64,000 nucleotides of DNA. Source: Gerris lacustris. Its lineage: Eukaryota; Arthropoda; Insecta; Hemiptera; Gerridae. The stretch lies in NCBI GenBank assembly GCA_951217055.1, contig OX578286.1, positions 34,139,307-34,203,306 of the forward strand, read 5' to 3'. Position 1 is the stretch's first letter, and the number at the start of each line of letters is the position of its first letter. Below, one piece after another: positions 10,314 to 20,660 of this stretch. Position numbers and translations under genes: made by a program. The notes below the pieces were generated by a model. It was not told the origin of the DNA. It worked only from the letters and a program-made list of their open reading frames with translations, and searched no databases.

Positions 10314-10947
10314 TAACAGCGGCAAAAAAGGCAACTTGTGCGTAATTCAATAGTTAATTTTGATGATCACTCATGGTGGTTATTTAAATTTGGTGCCTTG
10401 ATTATGCTAATTTGTAATTGACCAATCAAATTTAAATAGAAAATGCTAATCAGCGCTTCCTATGAGGGGGCAGTTGAAGTAAACTTTTTATGACATTTTT
10501 GCATTACCTTAGTTTATTGAAGATCTACTTCTAGTTTTTTATTATTTGAATTCTAATATTTTTTATTTATTCAAAATTATTTATTAATTTAATTTGTTAC
10601 TCTAATTGTAATCTCATTTTGTTTCGGTTTCAATTTATTATAAGTTAAATTTTATCGTTAATTTAATTTTTTTATGTTATTAAAAAAAATAGTTTTTGCT
10701 TTGAATTTATTTTGCCTGACTTTTACTATTATTTGAAGTTCTTGAAAATAGCATTGTAGTTTTTATTAATGTTACAAGAGTTTGTTTTATATTTAACGGT
10801 GTTGTTTATGTTTTTAAATATATGGAATGCTTCTAATATTCTTCGTTTTTTAACATTATTTTTATAAACCAGGATTTTTCTAAAGAGAAATTATTTAACA
10901 TTTTCAAAAGATTATTTATTTATATATTATTTTTTTCTAATAATGAT

Positions 10948-10953
10948 TTTATT
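10948..10953 (-). terminator. Polyadenylation signal AATAAA
   Basis: AATAAA on the minus strand about 27 bases after the stop codon of the secreted-protein gene, a suitable position for 3'-end formation. Confidence 0.5.
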
Positions 10954-10979
10954 TATATTTACCTAAATATTTATACAAT

Positions 10980-11447
10980 TCATGACTGCAAACAATTCTT
11001 TGCCGTTTTCTGCAAATTTATTATAAGTTGGTCGACTTGTTCACTGTACATATTGATTTGTTTATAAAAAGTTCTAAATATATTTGTGATTAAATTGGAT
11101 AAATCATTTTTACAAAAAATTGTTACATCCGTTGATTCATCCAGAGTCCCTTGCTTACAAAGTTCAATGGCCCACATCAACGACAGCTGTGATTTCCTAA
11201 CTACATTCCTGTAATTGCGGGAATAGCTCGCTTTTGTTTCTTCCACTTTATAATTAAGTGCGACAGACAATCTGCGACATGTTTTTAAACCGTCAAAGTT
11301 CCATATGTAAAGAGCATGTGATAACCTGTTGTAACATTTGTCTAGTTCTTCTAATAGATTCTCTTTGTGTTGGAAAATTCTAATCGTGATATCTTCTGTA
11401 GTATTTAATCGGCCATTAGGAGTGTAATCGACAGATAGACAATTAAC
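10980..11447 (-). CDS. Secreted protein of unknown family, exon 2
   Basis: The minus strand gives TTTTTTTCAG then GTTAATTGT; from there 155 codons are open to TGA at 10980. The exon starts in phase 0, matching the phase-0 donor of exon 1 at 14988. It encodes VNCLSVDYTPNGRL, a likely N-glycosylation sequon NTT, then mainly helical sequence with heptad-like spacing (LLEELDKCYNRLSHALYIW) and a C-terminal NCLQS. The joined protein has 175 residues and six cysteines, one next to the predicted signal cleavage region. No family is recognised. Secretion and a fast-evolving extracellular role (haemolymph, saliva or reproductive) are inference only. Confidence 0.6.
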   Translation of the reverse strand, partial: VNCLSVDYTPNGRLNTTEDITIRIFQHKENLLEELDKCYNRLSHALYIWNFDGLKTCRRLSVALNYKVEETKASYSRNYRNVVRKSQLSLMWAIELCKQGTLDESTDVTIFCKNDLSNLITNIFRTFYKQINMYSEQVDQLIINLQKTAKNCLQS

Positions 11448-11688
11448 CTGAAAAAAATTTAAATAATTGAATGCAATTATTATGCTTACTTATATGTTAA
11501 AGTATATTAAACAAACTAAAGCCCCACATATCCGCCCTTCTAACGTCCAGTGGGATATGCTATAGACGGTTTTGGAACATATTCTGGATGCTTAACATGT
11601 ACATTTTTAAAATAATGAAGAGTTACAATAGTCATATGTATTATCAGCTTCAGAATTCTAAGATCGATTTTATAGTACTAGAAATTTT

Positions 11689-11762
11689 ATATTATCCCTG
11701 TGAGATTTGAACCCAGTCTCTCCAGTATGTCAGTCTGACGCTCTATCCAATTGGCTAAGTGT
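11689..11762 (-). repeat. tRNA-like sequence or SINE head
   Basis: The minus strand has a perfect A box (TAGCCAATTGG) and a B-box-like GGTTCAAATCT at tRNA spacing, with an anticodon-arm-like TCAG...CTGG. The acceptor ends do not pair, so it is a tRNA pseudogene or SINE head rather than a functional tRNA. Confidence 0.45.
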
Positions 11763-12289
11763 CATTTCCGATATAGTGCAACTCAAAATTAATACTTACA
11801 CTATAATTACATAAATATTATGAATAATTTGAATATATTCACTGAAAAATCATCCCCTGTGTGACGTAAATAAATTCACATCTAATTAAATCTAACGTTT
11901 TTTTAATAAAAGCAAAACGCTTTGGAAATGATAGCTTCATACGATACCCCTAACTGGATCCCCATAGCACACCCTTAACTGGACATACTTAGGATGGGCC
12001 AATGAGGCATCCAAAACGGGATAACCATAGGGGAACCCATGGAAAAACGATTATGGATAAAAATATAAAAACATGGTCACAATGATCCTTCACAACTACC
12101 TTATTTTATAATTAACTTATATAAAAAATTGACCGATATTTTGTGGTAATCGAACAAGATTAAAATTAACCCTTGAATAAATCACAAGTTGTTCAAGCTA
12201 AAATATAATATAATTGTCTAAGCACAATTTACATAAATATCAATCAGATAGTTCCAGTCATTTGACTATCTTCATTGTCACATATTTAT

Positions 12290-12636
12290 ACAGAGTGTCC
12301 CAAAGTCCCTAGATAGAGTATCCGAGAGGAAAAATTTTCTTATTTTTGAGTTTTCGAAAAAAAGTCACTCTTTATAATAACTCCTGCTTGTTCTTAAACC
12401 TCTAAAAATGATAAAAGTTTCTTGATTTTGTGTACAGTGGTCAGGCAGAGATTAAGTTTTATTTTTTAATTTTTATTTGTAAAAGATTTTCTTTTTAGTT
12501 AATTTAATTATGTGTTGACGGGACTAATTGAATTAGTTTATATCGAAATCCAACAGTCCTTATTTCTTATTTTTTGTATAATTAGGTTTGTTTTTTCTCT
12601 TTTATAATTTAATTTTCTTTGATAGAGCTCTAATTC
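12290..12636. repeat. TE-like fragment (GAGTGTCCCAAAGT)
   Basis: ACAGAGTGTCCCAAAGTCCC followed by TTTTGAGTTTTCGAAAAA resembles a terminal sequence common in insect repeats. Boundaries are not visible and no protein is encoded. Confidence 0.3.
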
Positions 12637-12637
12637 T

Positions 12638-13371
12638 AATTGAAGCGAGCGTAGCGAGCTTCCTACATTCAACGAAATATGCTCCGTGTCTGTCTGTCAG
12701 TAACGTTCACGCGTGTGACGATAACTTGAGTAAAAGTTGACCGATTTAGTTGAAATTTGGTATACATGTTCCTCTTACTAATACTCAGGCTAAGTTCGTT
12801 GGACAGCGTGATCCGTCCAAGAGTTCGCGCGCAACGCTCGCGTAAACGAGAGGTACAAAAATTAAATTGGAATTTCAGGACGGGAAAAGATTCTATCATC
12901 ATTCGATGAGACGAACATTTTTTCAAATAAAATTTTTTACTAAAACCAACAGCAACACCGCTATGACTTTATAAAGATCGCTAAAACTATTAAAGCGGAC
13001 CTAAACGTTTATAATAGAGAAAACAACCTTTTTACCGATATCTTACGTTCTAACAAAACGATTTTAATAAAACTTCATATACACCATCTAATGCACAATT
13101 GAAACAGGTATGCAAAATTTCAACTTGATACAAGCAAAATTCTTTGCGTAGTGAAGAGATACATTTATAATAATTGTTTAAAAGCTACCGCGTGTGGTGA
13201 AGATTGTTATAGTCGTATAGTGTATAGGTTTGTTTAGGAAGTAAAGCTTTGTACCGAGTACCCCCACTCTTCCCTACACTACCCTCTTCCACTTATCTTC
13301 AACTATGACATTCATCATGATTAATAAATTTCAATATTCAGTATTTCATTGCAATACGCTCGCTTCAATGA
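12638..13371. mobile_element. Element with GAAGCGAGCGTA inverted ends
   Basis: The ends ATTGAAGCGAGCGTA and TACGCTCGCTTCAAT form 15-bp inverted repeats. The interior has GTCTGTCTGTCAG and AATTGAAACAGGTATGCAAAA; the latter block recurs at 27810-27870, and the GCTACGCTCGCTTCAAT end recurs at 55410-55440. Open frames inside are low in information and appear non-coding. Confidence 0.55.
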
Positions 13372-13601
13372 TAGAGCCACGCGATGCCTAGTTCTAAGTT
13401 TAATTTAACTTCTTCTTAAATTACTTCTTTTCCTTACACCTGGGAAGAGAGCCCAGTCAGTCTGGTTCGAGAATCCTTACAGTTCACTTCGGCCAGTTCT
13501 CAGTCAAGTTTTACCTCCAAGCGGCACTTTATCATACCACACAGTGTTTATCCAGTGCTCGGTATCGCGATTACCTCCAAGAGGTCGCGTACCTTTACAC
13601 G

Positions 13602-14320
13602 TTTGTGACCAGTGACATCATCTCCAAGAGGTTGTGTCCCACTGAACAAGGACTATATTCCATGACGTCATCTCCTCCAAGAGGTTGTGTCCCACTGAAC
13701 AAGGACTATATTCCATGACGTCATCTCCTCCAAGAGGTTGTGTCCCACTGAACAAGGACTATATTCCATGACATCATCTCCTCCAAGAGGTTGTGTCCCA
13801 CTGAACAAGGACTATATTCCATGACATCATCTCCTCCAAGAGGTTGTGTCCCACTGAACAAGGACTATATTCCATGACGTCATCTCCTCCAAGAGGTTGT
13901 GTCCCACTGAACAAGGACTATATTCCATGACGTCATCTCCTTCAAGAGGTTGTGTCCCACTGAACAAGGACTATATTCCATGACATCATCTCCTCCAAGA
14001 GGTTGTGTCCCACTGAACAAGGACTATATTCCATGACGTCATCTCCTCCAAGAGGTTGTGTCCCACTGAACAAGGACTATATTCCATGACGTCATCTCCT
14101 TCAAGAGGTTGTGTCCCACTGAACAAGGACTATATTACATGACGTCATCTCCTCCAAGAGGTTGTGTCCCACTGAACAAGGACTATATACCATGACGTCA
14201 TCTCCTCCAAGAGGTTGTGTCCCACTGAACAAGGACTATATTCCATGACGTCATCTCCTCCAAGAGGTTGTGTCCCACTGAACAAGGACTATATTCCATG
14301 ACGTCATCTCCTTCAAGAGG
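13602..14320. repeat. 53-bp minisatellite with CRE-like octamers
   Basis: About 13 copies of a 53-bp unit including CTCCAAGAGGTTGTGTCCCA, CTGAACAAGGACTATATTCC and ATGACGTCATCTC. Most units contain TGACGTCA, the consensus CRE/ATF site; a few have TGACATCA. Units are almost identical, indicating recent homogenisation. Degenerate half-units (ACCTCCAAGAGGTCGCG) precede the array. It lies inside the intron of the secreted-protein gene. Confidence 0.9.
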
Positions 14321-14694
14321 ACGAGCGCCACCTTCTACCTACACCTTGTCACCGCTTTGTACACTTAAGTACCATTTTTGTTTGTTTATTAAAGCTTTTA
14401 TTTTAATTTCATTTAAATAATATTATATTCCACTTTATAATTTTATGAGCTCTATACAATTTTCTTTTTTTTTACTGCTGATAACTTTCTCTTTTTTATA
14501 TATTTAATGTTTCGTTTTTTTATAAACAACTTTGATTACTATTTATCCATTTAAACTTTTGGCTAGTAAAATAAATGTTCATAACATTTTTATTTATGTG
14601 TTTTGTATTATTTTATACATCCTATGCTACCTCTTTTCTTCCCTTGTTCATTGGTGAACCCTATGTGTCTACAACTATTGTATAGGCTTGACCA

Positions 14695-14905
14695 GAATGT
14701 CAGGTAGGTTGAAACTTATATGGGACCAACGATGGGCTAATAATGTCATACCATACAAATTTCATAATAGGAAATTTTTTTTTTAAAGATATATGTTGGT
14801 TCGCAAAAATTGAATGACATACAGACAGACAGCCCGGTACTTTTTTTACTTTGTTAACCATCCTAAGGTGGGTAACACCTGTGGCAGAACGATCACAAAG
14901 CTTTC
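14695..14905 (+). repeat. Dispersed repeat (ATATGGGACCAAC family)
   Basis: Shares AGGTTGAAACTTATATGGGA, CCAACGATGGGCTAA and GTTGGTTCGCAAAAATTGAA with copies at 41098-41165 and 48497-49525. A (CAGA)n-type run and TTACTTTACGTAAGCTCAGAA follow. It is probably an untranslated end of an insect transposon. Confidence 0.6.
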
Positions 14906-14988
14906 GTTACTTTACGTAAGCTCAGAATCAATATATTTAATATTATAATGTATACAAATAAATTTCAGTTTACATAACATTTACTTAC

Positions 14989-15048
14989 ATTTTGAAATGT
15001 TAAAGTTATTACAGCAAAAATATATAAATTTATATCGATAACTTTCAT
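14989..15048 (-). CDS. Secreted protein of unknown family, exon 1 (signal peptide)
   Basis: ATG at 15048 is in a good context (AATCAAG before it). It encodes MKVIDINLYIFAVITLTFQN, a basic start followed by a hydrophobic core, typical of a signal peptide. It ends at a consensus donor GTAAGT in phase 0. Joined to the exon at 11447, cleavage is likely near V-N-C|L. The short signal-peptide exon followed by a long intron is a common design in insect secreted-protein genes. Confidence 0.55.
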
Positions 15049-15829
15049 CTTGATTTTGACTGCCTTTTTTTCTTCCTTTTCAGTTATTTCTCTTGTGATG
15101 ATGAAATAGATTAGTTAACTTTAGACACAAATTAGATTATAAACAAAATTTTTAATAAATTGATTTTTTTTTAATGAACTTAACGCAATATTACTTAGTA
15201 TAGTTATTTGTTATATTTTCAGTATGCGATAAGGCAACACATAGAGAAATTGTATATATTAATATACATTGTCAATAGGACAAATAATGTTACTATTAAA
15301 AATATTAATTCAAACAAAATCTATTGAAAATGAACTTAACCAATGCAGAAAATTAAATTATATTAATTATAAAACTACTAGATTAAAACTAAACCAAAAT
15401 TATATATTTGCATACACTTGTACTAAATATTTATGTTTATAGTTTATACGAGTATATTAATATTTATTTGATATGTGCATCAATTGCTGATAAGAGATTA
15501 TCATGGAGGTCAAAATTTTGATTTTAATCTTTAAAAAAAATATATTAGCAACTGTGAAAATGACCAGTGAAGAATATAATATTGAATTAAATTGTATTAG
15601 TATAAAACAACAATCAATTTATTTTTTTATATGTATAACTAAATGTAGATTTTGTCCAATTATTTTATTTTGTCGTAATATTTTCTTTGCATTAATACAA
15701 TTCTTTATCCTAATGCTTCCGAGCTTACTAAATGCAGCAAAGTATTGTTATCATTCTAATGAAAAATTCCTGGACAGCAATTTGTTTCATAAATAAGGGC
15801 AAATTTTTGGTATTGTAAGTAATGTGTTA
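15049..15829. other. Upstream region with one doubtful ORF
   Basis: Presumed promoter side of the secreted-protein gene. A plus-strand frame 15503-15796 (97 codons, Ile/Phe-rich, starting MEVKILILIF) is open but has no recognisable domain. It could be chance in AT-rich DNA or a decayed paralogue. Confidence 0.25.
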
Positions 15830-16466
15830 TTAACACGTTCACGGCTGACCACGTTCCCGGAACGTAATGCTGGTTGGGTTAATGGGGCTGACCACGTTCC
15901 TGGAACGTGCACTCCCTACACTTCTACCTTAATTCTAATACCTAGCATCACGGTTCAGATTAGAGATGTGCGTTATTTAACGTAATAGGTAAAATAATAG
16001 GGTTCCAACTGTGTCACCTATTACAGACGTGACAGTGACTTGGTTAAAGCTATTAAATTTGTCACTGGTTACGGAACGGCCCCTAAATATTTTTAAGGTA
16101 GGTGTAGGTTAGGTAGTAAGTAGTAGGGTAGCATCATGTGGTAGTAGTGGGGGAAGGTTCCTTTCCTACATGTAAGCCTTTGGCCTGTACCCTTCTCTAC
16201 TTAGCAGAAAGCCCTCTCTCTACCTGGTTCCGTTCCACACAGAGACAAGTGACAAGGGATAAGATATAATAAATATTAAATATGACGGAATAAAAGTCAT
16301 ATTTAAATCCACCAGTTACGGTGACAAGATTTAATAGTTTTTTTTTAAACACCTGAACCAATACTCTATATCTTGAAATATCGGGCTCTCATCGGCCGCT
16401 ATTTTTTAATATTTTCTCGTGCTGATTTAACTCTTCTCTCTACTCGACTTGTCCGTTACTTACCTA

Positions 16467-17270
16467 TACTGTAAAATCTCGCGTATAATATGCACTTTTT
16501 TCTAAAATCGGGGTGTGTATTATACACGAGTGAAAATATTACTTTTTTACAATTTAATTTTTACCTCAATAATTAAAAAAAGCCAGCTATTACAGTAGTA
16601 TATATATAGTTTTCGGGTGTTTTACACATATTATAAAACATGAACGTAAATATACTTTTTTTTATAAAAACTGATTTTATGTATCTTATCGTATTTATTT
16701 TTGGTAAGGTATCTACCTACTTATTTGTATTCTCTCTTTTTCAGACAGAGAGACTTGTTTCTTGTTATCATCAAAGTTATTTTATTTTATTTCGGTAATT
16801 GATCAAAGTAATTGATAAAGTACATATATATATATAATATAAAGATAAGTTTTACACCGGCAACGCCGTGAGATTACAACGGCTTGATTACAAACGGCTC
16901 AAAGGCAATTAACAATTCTACGAATTGTTAATGTCTTTATATTTATTATTCCTAGTAATGATAAATATTCAGAAGAATACCTATCCATAATTTTATTTAT
17001 GGATAATTAGATATCTTAAAAACAGTATGTACCTAGTTTTCTGTAAGTACGTTGCAAAGTTTATTATTGTCTCACGTTCGCGGATAATAGTTTAGCTTTA
17101 GTTGTCGTGTAATTGTGATAAAAATATAAAGCTATACATATTTGAAATTGCAGTACAATGTGCAAAATATTAAATTTATTTTAACTGCTTATTATACGCG
17201 ACTATTTAATTTTCCACAAATTTTAGTTAAAATTTTGCCTGTGTATTATACACGAGATTTTAATGTAGTA
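16467..17270. mobile_element. Nested pogo-like MITE
   Basis: The left end TACTGTAAAATCTCGCGTAT and the right end TATTATACACGAGATTTTAA plus TGTAGTA are imperfect inverted repeats with TA flanks. A second fragment of the same end type (ATCTCGCGTACAATACGCAC) lies at 18113-18132. No coding sequence. Confidence 0.5.
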
Positions 17271-18192
17271 CTTATGCTCATCTCTATTACTTTGTTTTAT
17301 CACTCCTTTTTATAATTCACTCCACATTGTATTATTGGTTAATATTACATGCATATATGACAAAAGTGTGTATTGATTTCGAAGTATTTATTTAAAACAA
17401 CTACTGACCTCCCCCCCCCCTCCTCATTTCCTAGACGAATATAATTTAAATTTAGGGTATATTATAAGGAATAATAAAAATTATAATATCGGGTTTAACT
17501 TTATATATCTTCAAAGCGTTGTTGTTCTTGCTTTGCTTGTTATTATTTTAATATTTTGTATAATTGTAAAGTTGTAATGAAAAATAAAAATTTGTCCCCC
17601 AGGTACTTAGACTCTACCCCAAGACCCCAATAATCCTACACACCTTTGATCCTCTACAAGATGTTAATTCCTCTTTTGCCGATAGCCCGGACACCGCCCT
17701 CCCACTTTCCTAATGACACCACCGCACCGTTATAATAGCTTATGGCTTATAGACAATTGTAAATGAATTGTTCCATGACATTGAAATCATATTTCTTTAA
17801 TCTAATTTTGGTTCGTTTCCGGGTGTTTTCTGTTTCATGCAATAATTAGATTTTGACTTTCCTTTCATTTTCATAACTTTATTAAAATTTAAATCATTTT
17901 ATTCAAGTTTATTTATTTAATTTAAATTACATAATGAATGAATAAATACTCATTTACTCATTTTTATTATTATGTACTTCTAAATATTATGTAAAAAGAT
18001 TGTTCAGACAATGCTTTGAAGATATAATACGTTATTATAATTTTTATTATCTTTTTATAATACACAAAATTATACCTAATTATATTCGTCTATGATATTG
18101 CGACTTATAATATCTCGCGTACAATACGCACATTTTTCCCTCCAAAATCGGGGTACGTATTATTAGGTTTCTGGTTTGCAGAGGTTTTAAAC

Positions 18193-18505
18193 TTGCAGGT
18201 AGCAGATATTTTTTTCAGTGACAGTGACATTGTCACCTATTAAAAAAATAATAGGTATTGGTACCTAATGCCAGATCTGGAACGAATCCTTAGAGGAACG
18301 TTGCAGGTAGCAGAAATTTTTTTCAGTGACAGTGACATTGTCACCTATTAAAAAAATAATAGGTATTGGTACCTAATACCAGATCTGGAACGAATCCTTA
18401 GAGGAACATTGCAGGTAGCAGAAATTTTTTTCAGTGACAGTGACATTATCACCTATTAAAAAAATAATAGGTATGGGTACCTATTACCAGGTCGGAGCTG
18501 GAACG
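18193..18505 (+). repeat. Tandem repeat, 108-bp unit x 3
   Basis: Units begin TTGCAGGTAGCAG at 18193, 18301 and 18409 and contain CAGTGACAGTGACATTGTCA, AATAGGTATTGGTACCTAAT and GGAACGAATCCTTAGAGG. Each unit holds short inverted repeats (TGACAGTGACATTGTCA; ACCTATTA/TAATAGGT). Within the piggyBac-like element. Confidence 0.8.
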
Positions 18506-18581
18506 GTGTCACCTATTACTCAGATTTAATAGTTTAGCCCATCCCTAGTTCAGATTCTTTTAACCCGTTAGCCCTCTAGAG

Positions 18582-18703
18582 CAGTGGTTCTTAACCTTTT
18601 GGTAACCACGGCCCCCTTAAAATCTCCGAATATAATATACCTAGTACCTAACTACCTTTCGGGGCCCCCTGGGGGGTCGCGGCCCCCCGCTTAAGAACCA
18701 CTG
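18582..18703. mobile_element. hAT MITE with 8-bp TSD
   Basis: CAGTGGTTCTTAACC at the left and TTAAGAACCACTG at the right, flanked by CTCTAGAG at 18574-18581 and 18704-18711. This is the classic hAT signature (CA..TG ends, 8-bp TSD). The GC-rich 122-bp interior is non-coding. Confidence 0.9.
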
Positions 18704-18854
18704 CTCTAGAGCACATCTCTACGGTTCTACCCCACTTTTTCGTTCTCGCCTAGCTTTTTCCGTTCTTTAATTATTGATACTTATATATATATACCTCACA
18801 GGCACCGCCCTGTGCCAGAGCAACACAATTAGTCGCACGACGTGAACGTGTTAA

Positions 18855-19913
18855 GGTATTTGTTTTTTATTAAATTTATAAACAAATATTTTGTCCTTAC
18901 TGTTGGAACCTTTTCCATTTTTCTGAATTTGGAGGGCTGAAATATTTAATATTCTATAATATCAAAGCTTTCACTCCGCATCATTTAAAAAAGAGAAAAC
19001 TCCATAGTATGGTGAATTCACCATGATAGTGCCGTGAAACATGAAGTCCACGACATAAGACCTGGGCATAGAAGGTTTAAGTAATTTTATATACAAACAC
19101 CTTCAACAATCCTTTCAGCAAATCTTCATACATGCTAATCTCTGACACCAAATACAAACCTTTGACAGCCTTATGAAGCAACGAGAAGAACTCCTAACCC
19201 TTATTGGCACTTATTTACTTTAGCACCTCCATTTGTTCTAAACAATAGCCTGCCCTACAAAAGTCTCAAAGGTTTGTGTGTTTGTCTCCCCAAGACATTG
19301 AGACTCCTGGGACGGTTCTATTACGCTATTTTAAAATTAAGTCTTATCATATGTAAGACTAAATCTTATACAGAAAACTATAGGGTTATGAGCTCTACAG
19401 TTTTCTTAGTGAATAATTAATATTCCTTTGTCATAATAGTCCAGTCAAATGGTAGTTTAAAGTGGAAAGTTCTGGTGTAATTGATTTTAGGGGTTTATAT
19501 TATGTTTCTTGGGGGTGCTGAACACGAATCTGAGGTTGTCCAACAAAATTTCCCCCCACAAATATGAGAAATCATCAAAAAACCACTAAAAATAATATTT
19601 TTTTAGTGGTTTTCAGCTTATAACTTGCAAAGTAATCTATTCACGCAAAAAGAGGTCTAGTAGTAAAATAAAATGGAGAAAATAACCTTCAATCTATGTC
19701 TACAACATTTTTTTGTACTTACCCTATGAGGTTACCGCCAAAGGCTGCAAAGAATATTCTGAATGTGATATTCTCTGATAGGTAACTTCATTTTCTGGGA
19801 AGGTAAAAAAGCTATGTACTTCGGAAAGGTTGACAAGGAAAGGTAATAAAAATTAATTATTTTATAATACAATCTTTATAAATGTGTTTACATTTATAAC
19901 ATTATTATTATTA
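18855..19913. other. Intergenic stretch, nothing recognisable
   Basis: AT-rich unique-looking sequence. The only structure seen is a short hairpin, AACCACTAAAA/TTTTAGTGGTT, at 19579-19613. Confidence 0.4.
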
Positions 19914-20204
19914 TTTTTTTTTTTTGTGAATGGCGGGAAAAGTTACAACGGCGCCTGCAGGGCAAAAGTTTTATGCCCCAGGGTGTATGAAGCTAAGCTA
20001 AGCCACCCTGGAGCCTCGCTATCCTACTCTCGATAGCGAGACCTATCGCAGGAAACCCGGGATCCCTGAGTGTGGGGATTGAGCTACTTCCCGACTGCTC
20101 AGCCGACACCGAGACAGACGCTGGTAGCCCCTACCCCACTAAAATCCCTGCCGGTGAAAAACCCTCCATTTTGGGTACCATACTCTTTAAGGAGCATATG
20201 GTAT
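19914..20204 (-). mobile_element. SINE or LINE 3' end, minus orientation
   Basis: A GC-rich block ending (minus strand) in a 12-base A run, with ATTATTATTA-like sequence on both sides that may be a TSD. Contains CACCCTGGGGCATAAAAC and GCTATCGAGAGTAGGATAGC, the latter a hairpin. The base composition is unlike its neighbours. No tRNA boxes are obvious; the family is not identified. Confidence 0.45.
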
Positions 20205-20292
20205 AATTATTATTAATCAGGCTTTTGGAGGTTTTATTTATAGAGCTCTAAAATATGGCAGATATTTTTATCAGGACTTATCATAAATAGCC

Positions 20293-20660
20293 TAGGGTGA
20301 CCAACTGTCCCGTAAAAAACTGGATTATCCCTTTTTTCACAAACATTCCCGGTGTCCCGAAAAATCTCCCGGGACGCCTAAATGTCTCGTATTTGCGTTG
20401 CGTACTAATAACTCCTTCTGTTTGAGCATAATTTTTAAAGATATGGCATTATGTGTTTACTATCCATGCCCATAATGGCAATACTGATCAAATATTTTCG
20501 CTTATGAATGAAACAGGATGAGAGTAGAGACCCTTTCTGCAATTCTTCAAGTACTATACAATTTCAAAATGGACAGTTGTAACTTTTGCAACTTTGTATT
20601 AGAAAAGAAGGAAGTTTTAAAGATGGCTGGGGCAACAACTAAATACACTAAAAACCTCAC
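20293..20660 (+). pseudogene. hAT transposase C-terminal remnant
   Basis: The left end TAGGGTGACCAACTGTCCCG resembles a hAT-type terminus. About 180 bp on, one frame gives TDQIFSLMNE and the next gives MRVETLSAILQVLYNF. Together these match the conserved hAT C-terminal block (ERVFSxMNxxWTDERNRLSVExVKAxLxVxxNF). The change of frame in between and the loss of everything upstream show an internally deleted, dead copy. The 154-codon open frame from 20518 is this tail plus read-through. Confidence 0.5.

Larger units (their letters stand above)
11448..14988 (-). other. Intron of the secreted-protein gene
   Basis: A 3541-bp intron bounded by GTAAGT (14988-14983) and CAG (11450-11448). It has collected a tRNA-like sequence, a GAAGCGAGCG element, the 53-bp array and a dispersed-repeat copy. 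The exon pairing rests on matching phase and a signal-peptide-like exon 1, not on transcript data. Confidence 0.5.
15830..18854. mobile_element. piggyBac-like TTAA element, non-autonomous
   Basis: Ends are TTAACACGTTCACG (15830-15843) and CGTGAACGTGTTAA (18841-18854), a 14-bp inverted repeat including the TTAA target typical of piggyBac. Two subterminal copies of GGCTGACCACGTTCC sit near the left end, each with a CGTTCC.GGAACG palindrome; a CACAGG...CCTGTG hairpin sits near the right end. No transposase frame remains in 3 kb. Later insertions are nested inside (16467-17270, 18582-18703). Confidence 0.7.

Noticed and set aside
12669..12926. 85-residue minus-strand ORF
   Set aside because: It lies across a dispersed element and its composition (TDRQT from a CAGACAGACA run) indicates an antisense shadow.
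13602..14320. CRISPR array or coding repeat
   Set aside because: There are no unique spacers; the 53-bp units are contiguous and have no sustained open frame.
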